Virus record (IMG/VR): IMGVR_UViG_3300015360_002902
Location: 1-38,606 of that record
DNA length: 38,606 nucleotides
From: a virus
Strand: one strand, 5' to 3'
Under the pieces are notes generated by a model that had not been told where the DNA came from, ran no database searches, and was given only the letters and a program-made list of their open reading frames with translations. The position numbers and the translations under genes are program-made. How positions within the stretch are numbered: the stretch's first letter is position 1; the number at the start of each line of letters is the position of its first letter. Below, one piece after another: positions 7,356 to 15,354 of the stretch.

Positions 7356-8867
7356 GTGATTACTAAGACATTGATTCGAACCGAAGAGTTCCTTGAGCGG
7401 CGTGAGTTGGGCCCGCTGTCGCTGCGACGAGGCGCCTCTCGGAAAAGCCTCCTGGATCTCACTCTCGTTCGCCCAACCACCGACATTGCGAAGATGTCAG
7501 CGGCGGCAATGATCTGTGATTCTACGATTGACAGAGCGAAAGAGTCGATCATTCCCAGCGGAGTCACCACAAAGAATTATCAGGAAAACCCGGTAGTGTT
7601 GTTTGAGCATGGGATGAGCGGAATTGTCTTGCCCATTGCAACAAGTGCCGATCGAGACACCCGAGAGTGTTCGCTGTCGCTAGTTTCTACCGGCGACATC
7701 GGAACCGAATACCTCGAGGCTACGAGTTGGTTTGTCGACTTGGTGCCAGAGGCCTACCAGATCTTTGGGCTGATCGCTGAGGATGTCATTCGAGCGACGT
7801 CGATTCAGGTAGTTCCGGGGCACAACGCGGTCATGAAGTATCGCTTTGAGGATGGCCGCGAAGTCGACGTCACCGAGCACGGTGACATGGTCGAGTGGTC
7901 GTGGGCGACGATCGGAGTTAATCCTAATGCGCTCAGGAAGTCTTGGTTCGCCAGCGAGGACTCACGTGACCAATGGTTGATCGCGGTCCACGGCCAGATC
8001 GAATCAGCAGAGAGATTGCTGCGAACTGGCACGGTTGGTAACTCCCGTCTGTCGCTAGTGCTTCGTAAATCGTTGTTGTCGCTGGTTCCAAAACGTGAGC
8101 CCCGAACTGTTGGGCTCGACCCTAAGGCAGGAAAGAACATGAAACGTAAAATCGGTTTGTCGCAACTGGCGAAGCTGAGCACGGCACAGCTCAAAGCCAT
8201 TAACGCTAACGGCGAAGAGTATGACGAAGAGACGATTGGGTTTGCTGAGCAATTGCTAGCACCACCTTCAGAAGAGGACCGGCTGTTGGTCGACGAGGCG
8301 TTAATGAAGGCAGAAGTTGCGGAGCCCGAGGAAGAAGCCAAGGCCGTCCTTGAAGAAATCCCGCTCGGCGCAAGGGTCATTCGCGACTTCCATGAAATGC
8401 TGCAGGCCGTAATTGACGGTGCGTTGTCGTCGGTGAAGCCAGTCGAGAACGAAATCGTTCGCGGTGCCATCGAGGCCGAGATCGCGGCGATCATGGAATG
8501 CCAAGCAACACTGGCCGGCGCGTATGCGGAAGCGTATCCAGAACTGCCCACGATGCCGGTTGCTCCGGCGACGGAATCCGAAGAGTCGGAAGTCGTTTCA
8601 CAGCTTAAGGCCATGATCGGCGGCGATCGACGACGTGGGTTTCAGTTCGCTGGCCTGCGATCGCGCATTTCTCAAATCGCTGGCGGAAAAAACCTCAGTG
8701 ATGCGCAGAAAAAGAGTCTGTCGGCCACGGTCGATGACATGGATCGTTTGTTCGACGCAGCGCGTACTTTCCGGCAACCGGCGAATGAGTTGAAGGCGGT
8801 ACAGGATCAAGTGACAGTTCTTGAGGGCAAGCTGAGCAAGCTGCTTGCAAACTACGAGCCTAAGTAG
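7356..8867 (+). CDS. Prohead maturation protease with C-terminal scaffold-like region
   Basis: Residues ~40-205 match the HK97-type prohead protease layout: a strand leading to DSTIDRAKESIIPSGV, then NPVVLFEHG with the probable catalytic His85, LVPEAYQIFGLIAEDVIRATSIQ with the probable nucleophile Ser149, and WSWATIGVNPNAL as the usual closing strand. The protease cleaves scaffold and capsid delta domains during head maturation. Residues ~260-503 are acidic and helical and end in a coiled-coil-like segment, as expected of a fused scaffold. The 503 residues exceed the ~200 of protease alone, which supports the fusion. The start is GTG with GGAG upstream. It sits directly before the capsid gene, as in many siphoviruses. 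Confidence 0.82.
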   Translation: MITKTLIRTEEFLERRELGPLSLRRGASRKSLLDLTLVRPTTDIAKMSAAAMICDSTIDRAKESIIPSGVTTKNYQENPVVLFEHGMSGIVLPIATSADRDTRECSLSLVSTGDIGTEYLEATSWFVDLVPEAYQIFGLIAEDVIRATSIQVVPGHNAVMKYRFEDGREVDVTEHGDMVEWSWATIGVNPNALRKSWFASEDSRDQWLIAVHGQIESAERLLRTGTVGNSRLSLVLRKSLLSLVPKREPRTVGLDPKAGKNMKRKIGLSQLAKLSTAQLKAINANGEEYDEETIGFAEQLLAPPSEEDRLLVDEALMKAEVAEPEEEAKAVLEEIPLGARVIRDFHEMLQAVIDGALSSVKPVENEIVRGAIEAEIAAIMECQATLAGAYAEAYPELPTMPVAPATESEESEVVSQLKAMIGGDRRRGFQFAGLRSRISQIAGGKNLSDAQKKSLSATVDDMDRLFDAARTFRQPANELKAVQDQVTVLEGKLSKLLANYEPK

Positions 8868-8899
8868 AACTCGGGTCGGGTTGTTCTTGGTGTACATCT

Positions 8900-8916
8900 C
8901 CCACGGATGCCGTGGG
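8900..8916 (+). other. Short perfect hairpin between protease and capsid genes
   Basis: CCCACGG (8900-8906) and CCGTGGG (8910-8916) form a 7-bp perfect stem with a 3-base loop, 34 bases before the capsid start codon. It lacks a T-tract. It may be an mRNA processing or stabilising element for the highly expressed capsid message. Confidence 0.35.
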
Positions 8917-8950
8917 CTTCCACGGTAATCACATTTTAAGGCAGAAGGCA

Positions 8951-10246
8951 ATGAGCACGAACTTATCCGAGCGCATCGGAGACTTGGACAAGAAGATCGA
9001 ACGGCTTGGGAACATGCTGGCAGACCAGAATGTGGAGATGGCGGGTGTGCATCGCAACGAGCGATACTCTGCGATTTCCTTCTTTGAGAACGGCGAAGGT
9101 GGAAGCCACGGCATCTCCGGCGCTCAGGTGAAGTCTTTGACTGAAGGCCATCGCTTGCCGATGTCTTTCGGACGAAACTGGGCTCCTCCTAAAGGATACA
9201 AGTCATCGTTCAAGTCGTTCACCGACTATCTTCGCCTCGGTATGCGGGACGAAAATGCCTTTCAGGCAAAATACATCGCGTCAACGAGTTCGCTAGCGAA
9301 AGCTTATGGGCTCAACACCTATGAAGGTGAGGCTGGCGGGATGCTTATCCTGCCAGAGTTGGCTCCATCGATTCTTGAGCGGGCGATGGATAACGACCTG
9401 TGGCAGCGCACCGACGCTTACACAGTCGGCGGCAACACGATGACGTTCCCGCGTACGGCGGAAAACAGTCGCGCGCACGGAACGCGTCACGGTGGAGCTC
9501 GTGCCTACTGGGAAGGTGAGGAGCACCTGATTCAGGCAGGCAAGATGAAGCTTGACGAGACCTCGCTCAAGCTTTCGAAGTTGGCTGTGGCAGTGTTCGT
9601 AACTGAAGAACTGCTGAGCGACGATTCGTTTGTCTTGCAGCAATGGGTAAGCCGCACGGTTCGCCGCGAGTTCGCTTTCATGAAGGGATTGGCGGTAACT
9701 GCAGGCACTGGAGTCAAGCAACCGCTAGGCTACCAGCAAGCCCCTGGGACCGTCATTGTGTCGAAGGTTAGCGGACAAGCCGCCGCGACAATTGTCGGCA
9801 AAAATATCCTCGATATGTGGGCTCGCCGCGATTCCAGTATCCCGGTAACCGACTTCGTTTGGACGTGCAACCAGGACTGTGAGCCTCAGCTTAATGGATT
9901 GACCCTGGCAGGAACTGCCGGAAACCAGTTGGTCTACACTCCGCCTGGTGGATTGAGTTCGACTCCGTATGCAACACTGATGGGGCGTCCAGTTATTCCG
10001 ACGGAGTTCAATGAAACCCTTGGTACCAAGGGAGATATCGGACTGTGCGCGTTCCCGCAGATGCTATCAATCAGTAAAGGTGGACTCAACGAGCAGACAT
10101 CGACGCACGTGGAATTCTTACGTGACTTGATTTGCTACAAGTTTACTGAGCGACTCGATGCTCGTCCGCTAAGCAGCGCTCCGTTGACCCCGTTCAAGGG
10201 CACCGCAACTCAGGCGCCATTCGTTGTGCTCGAGACGCGAGCTTAA
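8951..10246 (+). CDS. Major capsid protein, HK97 fold
   Basis: The N-terminus (NLSERIGDLDKKIERLGNMLADQN) is a coiled-coil delta-like domain. It is followed by the phage_capsid family pattern: EGEAGGMLILPELAPSIL, RTDAYTVGGNTMTFPRT, KLSKLAVAVFVTEELLSDD, and a loop ending in MGRPVIPTEFNETLGTKGD. This is the main shell subunit. An upstream frame begins at 8912, but ATG 8951 has AAGG-type Shine-Dalgarno sequence just ahead and starts the delta-like domain, giving 431 residues. The preceding protease would remove the delta-like domain. Position and sequence agree. Confidence 0.93.
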   Translation: MSTNLSERIGDLDKKIERLGNMLADQNVEMAGVHRNERYSAISFFENGEGGSHGISGAQVKSLTEGHRLPMSFGRNWAPPKGYKSSFKSFTDYLRLGMRDENAFQAKYIASTSSLAKAYGLNTYEGEAGGMLILPELAPSILERAMDNDLWQRTDAYTVGGNTMTFPRTAENSRAHGTRHGGARAYWEGEEHLIQAGKMKLDETSLKLSKLAVAVFVTEELLSDDSFVLQQWVSRTVRREFAFMKGLAVTAGTGVKQPLGYQQAPGTVIVSKVSGQAAATIVGKNILDMWARRDSSIPVTDFVWTCNQDCEPQLNGLTLAGTAGNQLVYTPPGGLSSTPYATLMGRPVIPTEFNETLGTKGDIGLCAFPQMLSISKGGLNEQTSTHVEFLRDLICYKFTERLDARPLSSAPLTPFKGTATQAPFVVLETRA

Positions 10247-10265
10247 TTCGACATTGTTGACCGCG

Positions 10266-10319
10266 CCATAGGGGGTACGACTTAGGTTATCCCCACAACT
10301 TTAGTTGTGCCCCCTATGG
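10266..10319. other. Nested inverted repeats after the capsid gene
   Basis: CCATAGGGGG (10266-10275) and CCCCCTATGG (10310-10319) form a perfect 10-bp outer stem. Inside, directly against the 3' arm, CACAACT (10294-10300) and AGTTGTG (10303-10309) form a second perfect stem with a TT loop. The 5' part of the loop holds TTATCCCCA, one base from a DnaA box, and its CCCC can pair alternatively with the GGGG of the outer arm. No T-tract follows, so it is not a classical terminator. Confidence 0.5.
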
Positions 10320-10371
10320 TTATTTCGCGATTTCCCGATTCATTACCCAAACTCGCTCATAAGGGTGCGTG

Positions 10372-10905
10372 ATGCACAACCGAAATTCGATTCTGAACTT
10401 TGCCAAGGTCGTTGGTGCTGTGGTACCAGTGAATCTTGCGACCGCCGCAGTCAATGGCCCTTATGCTTCGATGCGTAATTGCGAAGTGCTGCATGTTATC
10501 ATCATCAAGGGAGCTGGGACCGCTGGTGAAGATCCGGTCATCACGTTGACTCAGGCTACTACTGCAGCCGGCGGAAGCGCGAAAACGCTCAATATTACCG
10601 CTGTGCAGCACCAGATTGCTGCAAACGTGACCCTTGCCACTGCGTTTGTTGCGGGCGTCAACGTGAGCAGTGTGGAAATCAGCCGCGAGACTTCGGTTGC
10701 GTCCTACGCTACGGACTTAATCGACGCTGCTGAAAACCAAGCGATGTTTGTACTCACGATTCATAAAGATGATCTCGACGACGACTTCGCGTTTGTACGT
10801 TGCAACATCGCTGACGTTGGGGCTAGTTCCCAGTTGGCTGCGATGATCTACATCGCCGGAGGACTCAAGCACGCAGGACGTAATACTCCAGCATTTAACG
10901 CTTAG
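10372..10905 (+). CDS. Probable head decoration or minor capsid protein
   Basis: The 177-residue protein follows the capsid gene and is followed by a strong terminator, so it is probably made in large amounts with the capsid. It is rich in Ala, Thr and Val with long alternating beta-type stretches (VLHVIIIKGAGTAGEDPVITLTQATTAAGG) and no transmembrane segment. Position and composition fit a decoration protein that stabilises the head, but I do not recognise the family. GTG 10369 is also possible; ATG 10372 has AAGGG six bases upstream. Confidence 0.6.
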   Translation: MHNRNSILNFAKVVGAVVPVNLATAAVNGPYASMRNCEVLHVIIIKGAGTAGEDPVITLTQATTAAGGSAKTLNITAVQHQIAANVTLATAFVAGVNVSSVEISRETSVASYATDLIDAAENQAMFVLTIHKDDLDDDFAFVRCNIADVGASSQLAAMIYIAGGLKHAGRNTPAFNA

Positions 10906-10943
10906 GCTACGGCCAGCGCGCTCAACTTGCATTTATGAGCTTA

Positions 10944-10975
10944 GGCGGCAATCTCTATGGATTGCCGCCTTTTTT
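10944..10975 (+). terminator. Intrinsic terminator after the capsid/decoration genes
   Basis: GGCGGCAATC (10944-10953) and GATTGCCGCC (10960-10969) form a perfect 10-bp stem with a 6-base loop, followed by six T residues. This is a textbook rho-independent terminator inside the late region. Genes downstream need partial read-through, antitermination or another promoter. Confidence 0.9.
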
Positions 10976-11002
10976 GTAACCCAACAGAAAGTAGTGATTC
11001 CA

Positions 11003-11674
11003 ATGTCTCAGAAATTGAAGCTTCAGGCCATTGTCGTAGAGCTATTGCTCTCCCCTGGCGTCAGCGATGCCGTTGCCAGCGGGCGAGTCACCAATGACTG
11101 GATTGTCTCGCGATTGATCGAGACAGCGAACGCGGTCGTAGAGACTGCGACAGTAGTCGATAATGAGTTTTTGGTGGCGTTGCTGAAGGGGTACTGCGGA
11201 GCCATCGTAGCCCCTGGATCCGCAGTTGATCTGCAGTACCTGATTGCGTCGCTTCAGGAGACATCCCAACTGTTGGTAGCCGCTCTGCTTGAGCAAGTCG
11301 ATCCACAATCGACTGTGGCTATCGCTGAGCAGGTTGATCCGCTAGGCGTCCCTATTGCCACTGTGACCAACGACCTGGCGTCGGGGCCGATGGTACCCGT
11401 AGGAAAGCCGAGCGAGTCAAATGAGCTGCCGCCAGTCGAAAAGTCAAAGGCAAACACTGTTCGGTCAATGACGATCAACCAGCTCCCGATCGATGGACGT
11501 GCGCGGAATGCGTACGTCAAAGAAGGACTTGCATCAATCGGTGACATCCTCGATTACGCAAAGGCGAAGCCTCTGGACGCTATTCGAAATATCGGGGAAG
11601 AGTTTGCTGCCGACACAATTGCCGCTATAGAGAAGATTGCCTCCGAGCACGGTATCTCTCCCAAGGATCTGTAA
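11003..11674 (+). CDS. Structural-region protein with an RNAP alpha-CTD-like helix-hairpin-helix domain
   Basis: A 223-residue protein. The first ~110 residues are helical; ~110-150 is a Pro/Ser/Glu-rich linker. The C-terminus (~156-215) reads INQLPIDGRARNAYVKEG, then LASIGDILDYAKAKPLDAIRN, then IGEEFAADTIAAIEKI. This matches the spacing of the bacterial RNA polymerase alpha C-terminal domain (cf. LELTVRS.NCL....I..IGDL....E..L...RNLG.KS...I). That fold binds DNA and activators, though the same helix-hairpin-helix is used elsewhere. It lies between the capsid and connector genes. GTG 10994 is an alternative start. The domain similarity is by eye; the role is unknown. Confidence 0.6.
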   Translation: MSQKLKLQAIVVELLLSPGVSDAVASGRVTNDWIVSRLIETANAVVETATVVDNEFLVALLKGYCGAIVAPGSAVDLQYLIASLQETSQLLVAALLEQVDPQSTVAIAEQVDPLGVPIATVTNDLASGPMVPVGKPSESNELPPVEKSKANTVRSMTINQLPIDGRARNAYVKEGLASIGDILDYAKAKPLDAIRNIGEEFAADTIAAIEKIASEHGISPKDL

Positions 11675-11679
11675 TAGCC

Positions 11680-12513
11680 ATGTCGATCGCGACCATCGCA
11701 GAACTGCAATCACGCCTGAGCGACAGTGAGTTGGTTCTCACTGAAGCGTCAGCAGGGCTGCTGCTTGCAGCCGCGACCGGTGCGATCGAAAGCTATTGCA
11801 ATAGTTACTTTGGACGGAGGCCAAGCCGAGTGTCTCCCGGCGGATCGTCGACGGTTTTCACCGTTCCTGGTCATGGTCTTGTGACCGGGGATTACGTCAT
11901 GCTGAGCGGTATGGACGACTCAACGATTGATGGGCTCCACCAAGTGACGGTGCTGACCAACGAGGTTGGCGCGTTCAGTATTGCTGATTTGTCCACATCG
12001 GCAGAGGCGACAGGCTTGATTCGCAAGCGACGGACAAAGGTGTGCGATACACGAGGTGGCGACACGATATATCTCAATCCATGCCCGGTGAGTGAAGTGA
12101 CTCGAGTTCGACTTGCGGATTCGCCAAATGTGTTTTCTTCCTCAGGCGAGATGGACTCGGCAGACTACATGTTGGAACTGAATTCCGATGGAGTATGTAT
12201 CACTGGCGGGCTGGTGCGACTGGACGCGCCATGGCCCTACTCCGTCACGCCGAGAAGGTTTACTCGCACTCTCGAACTGGCGAGAGGCGCTGTCGAGGTG
12301 CAGTACGTCAGCGGTGCACTTGTGGTGCCAGGAGATATTGTCGATGCGGCGATTCAACTGGCAGCAGCGATTGCAGTCCGTGGCGGTGATGTCCCCGTCG
12401 CCAGTGAAAGCCTCGAGTACTACTCGTTCTCGATGTTGACAGGAGAGGCTCTTAAATCTCTGCCAGACTCCGCATTGGCGGCGATGAGCCGCCATAAGAG
12501 GCATGCAATATGA
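11680..12513 (+). CDS. Head-tail connector protein (gp6-like adaptor)
   Basis: The N-terminus MSIATIAELQSRLSD....LLLAAATGAIESYCNSYFGR is the helical start typical of gp6-like adaptor proteins, which bind under the portal. The C-terminal VQYVSGALVVPGDIVDAAIQLAAAIA helix is also family-like. Between them is an insert of ~60 residues (FTVPGHGLVTGDYVMLSGMDDSTIDGLHQVTV) resembling a small beta domain that recurs in phage virion proteins. It has 277 residues, against ~100-200 for the plain adaptor. It is followed by an ATGA overlap with the next connector gene. Confidence 0.75.
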   Translation: MSIATIAELQSRLSDSELVLTEASAGLLLAAATGAIESYCNSYFGRRPSRVSPGGSSTVFTVPGHGLVTGDYVMLSGMDDSTIDGLHQVTVLTNEVGAFSIADLSTSAEATGLIRKRRTKVCDTRGGDTIYLNPCPVSEVTRVRLADSPNVFSSSGEMDSADYMLELNSDGVCITGGLVRLDAPWPYSVTPRRFTRTLELARGAVEVQYVSGALVVPGDIVDAAIQLAAAIAVRGGDVPVASESLEYYSFSMLTGEALKSLPDSALAAMSRHKRHAI

Positions 12514-12863
12514 CCAGTCGTATAGAACGCCGGGCTAAAGCGATGCGTCGCAAGATGCCGGGAACCAAAACTATTGTTCTTACTCCGGTTGGCAAGAGCT
12601 CAGTTGCGGGAACGGCGGTTTCGGTGAAGTATGCCGAAAAGCGGCCGATGACCAAGGACTACCAGAAGGCATTGGAGATCGAGATCGATGTCGAGAGCTG
12701 TGTTTGGGCCTTGTGGACAGATGAGCTCCACGGCCTGACGCCGCTACGGAGTTGGCTTATCACGGATCCCAGCGGGGTCTCGTGGCAGATTAAGAAAGTT
12801 GATGCAACGCTGCTCGAGAACCGGTTGCTGCTGCCCTGTATTCGACTTATCGGGCGACAATGA
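12510..12863 (+). CDS. Probable head closure (stopper) protein
   Basis: One hundred and seventeen residues with a basic N-terminus (RIERRAKAMRRKM) followed by beta-rich sequence ending in SGVSWQIKKVDATLLENRLLLPCIRLIG. Size, beta content and position between the adaptor and a tail-completion protein fit the stopper that closes the head after packaging. It overlaps both neighbours by ATGA. The assignment is mainly positional. Confidence 0.6.
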   Translation: MTSRIERRAKAMRRKMPGTKTIVLTPVGKSSVAGTAVSVKYAEKRPMTKDYQKALEIEIDVESCVWALWTDELHGLTPLRSWLITDPSGVSWQIKKVDATLLENRLLLPCIRLIGRQ

Positions 12864-13306
12864 AACCCCAGGAATTCATAGATTCATTGCGAGGCATGGA
12901 GCGAGCGCAGGCAGAAGACATGCTTGAGGATGAGATTGCGGAGATAGGCGCACTGTTCCGTGCTGAGCAAGCGGCGAACTTTGCCAAGGCCGAAAGTGAG
13001 TCCGGGATTCCCTGGCCTCCTCGGGTCGGCAACCCTCCGCATCCACCCTTGATTAAGTCGGGCAGGATGTACCGAGCGGCAACGACGTTGGGCGCGATAG
13101 GCAACGTGCACGAGCAGCGTGGGAGAGTGTTGATTTTAGGTATTCGTGGAAGCGGAGTTCCTTACGCGAATGACCATCAGAAAGGGCGGCCAGGCAAGCG
13201 GCTGCCGAGGCGGCAATTCATTTATTTCCGCGAGGACCGTAGGCGAAGTATCCCAGGGATTCTTGGGCGAGGTCTTCGGCGAATCATTAAAAAAACAATC
13301 GGGTAA
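12860..13306 (+). CDS. Virion morphogenesis / tail completion protein (gpG/gp10-like)
   Basis: The 148-residue protein has the pattern of the phage virion morphogenesis family: helical N-terminus, IPWPPRVGNPPHPPLIKSGRMYRAATT, then GSGVPYANDHQKG and RLPRRQFIYF. In this family the ...LI.SG.MYRA..., YA..HQ.G and RQF elements recur. Such proteins complete the neck between head and tail. It starts with an ATGA overlap. Confidence 0.75.
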   Translation: MKPQEFIDSLRGMERAQAEDMLEDEIAEIGALFRAEQAANFAKAESESGIPWPPRVGNPPHPPLIKSGRMYRAATTLGAIGNVHEQRGRVLILGIRGSGVPYANDHQKGRPGKRLPRRQFIYFREDRRRSIPGILGRGLRRIIKKTIG

Positions 13307-13309
13307 GCA

Positions 13310-14041
13310 ATGGCAGCCATCCAATCGATCGTGGACAGAAGCGACGGAACTGGGGCAGACGTTCATTTAGTATCGGGATTTGATGCAGACGACATTGTCC
13401 TGCATGTTGCCAGATACACCGGTCCGTGGAACTCACTAGCCTTTGCGGTCCTCGGCACAAAGGTGAGCGAGTCGCAGATAGCGCTGCCGATCACCGACCT
13501 CGGCGCGTACGTCGTTGCCGTCATGCACGAAGGAGAGCCCGACGAAGTGAGGGGGTTCCGCATTACCGATGAAGTGCTTGCGCTGCATCTCGGCTGTATG
13601 CAAGAACTGCGGACGCATGTGCTGGCTCTAGCGTTGCCGGGAGTGCACGAGGATCCGAATCGACATGTTATTCATTATCAGCCGCGTTACTCGCTGCGTG
13701 ACCTAGGCGGCGACTTGAACGACTACGAAGGAGTTCACTACTGGCCGCTCTCTGAAAGGAGAGCGGCTGCTGATAACGTGCGAGACGAAGTAGTTTATCC
13801 GGTTCAGGTCGCAATCGTGAGAGGTACAGGTGGCGAGGTAGCGGTTCAGCAGGATTGGTTCCTTTCCAGGCAGATACTGAGCAGTTCGTTTCTTGGTTGT
13901 CCGCTTCCATCGCTTGCTGACATTTTTGACGTTCGGGTCGTTCCGGCAGCGATTCATGATTCGAGCGCCGCCAGCTTGAATGTGGACCTCCAGTCGCTGA
14001 TTTTTGATTGCTACACGCATCAGGCTCGCGTAATCACATAA
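13310..14041 (+). CDS. Hypothetical neck/tail protein
   Basis: Two hundred and forty-three residues, soluble, with mixed alpha/beta composition and no motif I recognise. It begins three bases after the tail-completion gene and ends ten bases before the tail-tube candidate. In comparable phages the tail terminator is encoded exactly here, so that is a reasonable guess. A terminator is normally ~130-200 residues, so this one would be large. Confidence 0.55.
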   Translation: MAAIQSIVDRSDGTGADVHLVSGFDADDIVLHVARYTGPWNSLAFAVLGTKVSESQIALPITDLGAYVVAVMHEGEPDEVRGFRITDEVLALHLGCMQELRTHVLALALPGVHEDPNRHVIHYQPRYSLRDLGGDLNDYEGVHYWPLSERRAAADNVRDEVVYPVQVAIVRGTGGEVAVQQDWFLSRQILSSSFLGCPLPSLADIFDVRVVPAAIHDSSAASLNVDLQSLIFDCYTHQARVIT

Positions 14042-14051
14042 AGGTACGGAC

Positions 14052-14966
14052 ATGACTTGCACGACAAACAGAAGCCATCGCCACAAAATCGGCATTAAGA
14101 ATGGTGCGTCATTCCCTGTGGATAAGCGGTTTGCGCCTGTTTCCGTTGACCATATTTGGACGCCCACCCTTGCTAAGGACGAGGGGCAGCGAAGCGACGG
14201 CTTCGAGGCGAGCGAGGGCGTAGTTTCCAATAACGGAAAAGGATCTGGGGCCATCGTCATCGAACCTCGTCCCGATGACTTTACAGCAATCCTACCGCTG
14301 CTCTTAATGGGAACATTTGCTGGGGCCGTAATCGAACCAGCGGGCGTCTGCACCTTTTTCCAGTTTGAGCATGACCTGTGGATCCAGCGACACCGATTCG
14401 GTGACTGCATTACCTCGACTTGGAGCCTCGATAGTTCCAGTCGGGCGCCAGTGCTAAAGCTAAGCTGGGCGTTTGAGTCGAAGACGTTCACACAGACAGC
14501 TACTGCTTTCCCATCGCCACTGTATTTGTCGGTCCTGCAGCCGCTGGTCCATACGCAGGCGGTGGTGACGATCGACGGCGATACATTCTTGGTCGACGAC
14601 GTCTCAATCGCCGGAAACAACAACCTGGATGCTGAACTGTTTTATAACAGTCCAACCAGAACCGATATTCCCTTGGGGATGCAGACATTCACTTTTGCCC
14701 ACTCTTCGCCCTTCGATGGAGCGAATGACATCGCCCTGCTCAACCTCGCGGGAGCGGCCGTGTCGGCCAGCATTGTTTATACCAGCGGCCCGTACTCGCT
14801 GACTGTGGATTTCCCAGCGTTACAGTCGCCAGTCAAGTCGCCCAATATGCCGGGCGGCGGGAGTCAAACAGTACGGCATAACGGTATTCAGTGGGACGCA
14901 AGAAGTCTTACTGTGGCCAACGTAGTTTCGAAACCCATCAAGTTCACATTGGATGCAGCAGCATAA
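14052..14966 (+). CDS. Probable major tail tube protein
   Basis: A 304-residue beta-rich protein located between the neck genes and the chaperone pair, the fixed position of the tail tube gene in siphoviruses. Segments such as GVCTFFQFEHDLWIQRHRFGDCITSTWSLDSSSRAPVLKLSWAF and AVVTIDGDTFLVDDVSIAG resemble the alternating strands of tube proteins, including a phrase of the type HRFGDC..T.W.L...S..PV......F. The next gene starts in a TAATG overlap. Position carries much of the weight. Confidence 0.7.
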   Translation: MTCTTNRSHRHKIGIKNGASFPVDKRFAPVSVDHIWTPTLAKDEGQRSDGFEASEGVVSNNGKGSGAIVIEPRPDDFTAILPLLLMGTFAGAVIEPAGVCTFFQFEHDLWIQRHRFGDCITSTWSLDSSSRAPVLKLSWAFESKTFTQTATAFPSPLYLSVLQPLVHTQAVVTIDGDTFLVDDVSIAGNNNLDAELFYNSPTRTDIPLGMQTFTFAHSSPFDGANDIALLNLAGAAVSASIVYTSGPYSLTVDFPALQSPVKSPNMPGGGSQTVRHNGIQWDARSLTVANVVSKPIKFTLDAAA

Positions 14967-15268
14967 TGCTCACAGAATTTCAATCCGAAAAGGGCGTAAG
15001 CGATGCTGCTCGCGCCGATGCAATTGCTTACCTCCTCGCGCTAATTAAGCGATTGCGAGTTGATCGACCGGAGTTCGTATTGTCCGTGGACAAGTCGTCT
15101 GAACCGGTATCGATACTTCTTGTGCTGGGCGTTCAGCACAGCAAAGCGGAAGACTTGGAATCAATGAAAGCAACCAGCGTAGCTGCCGACGAAGCTGAGG
15201 TCGCTAAGGAATCCGCCGACGTTAAATTGCCAGAGACAAAAGCGGCGCCCAAGACCGCCAAAAAGTAG
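14966..15268 (+). CDS. Small hypothetical tail-region protein
   Basis: A 100-residue protein starting in the TAATG overlap with the tail-tube gene. The first ~55 residues could form a helical and beta domain (AIAYLLALIKRLRVDRPEFVLSVDKSSEPVSILLVLG), and the last ~35 are a charged Ala/Lys/Glu tail (EVAKESADVKLPETKAAPKTAKK). It is followed at once by a terminator, so it is probably co-expressed with the tail tube. The function is unknown. Confidence 0.65.
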   Translation: MLTEFQSEKGVSDAARADAIAYLLALIKRLRVDRPEFVLSVDKSSEPVSILLVLGVQHSKAEDLESMKATSVAADEAEVAKESADVKLPETKAAPKTAKK

Positions 15269-15329
15269 CGGCCTGCTGTTGACTCTTGTCTTACCACAGG
15301 CCGCGTGTAAAACGCGGCCTGTTTTGTTT
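15268..15329 (+). terminator. Intrinsic terminator with a competing upstream arm
   Basis: CAGGCCGCGT (15297-15306) pairs with ACGCGGCCTG (15312-15321) over 10 bp with a 5-base loop, followed by TTTTGTTT: a strong intrinsic terminator. GCGGCCTG also occurs upstream at 15268-15275, starting at the last base of the stop codon of the previous gene. It could pair with CAGGCCGC (15297-15304) instead, which would disrupt the terminator stem. Confidence 0.8.
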
Positions 15330-15354
15330 CGCCGCTTTCACCTGTGGGATCAAT

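Noticed and set aside
14117-14125. Perfect DnaA box TTATCCACA on the minus strand
   Set aside because: It is single, lies within the tail-tube coding region, and one such 9-mer is expected by chance about once per three windows of this size, so it does not indicate an origin.
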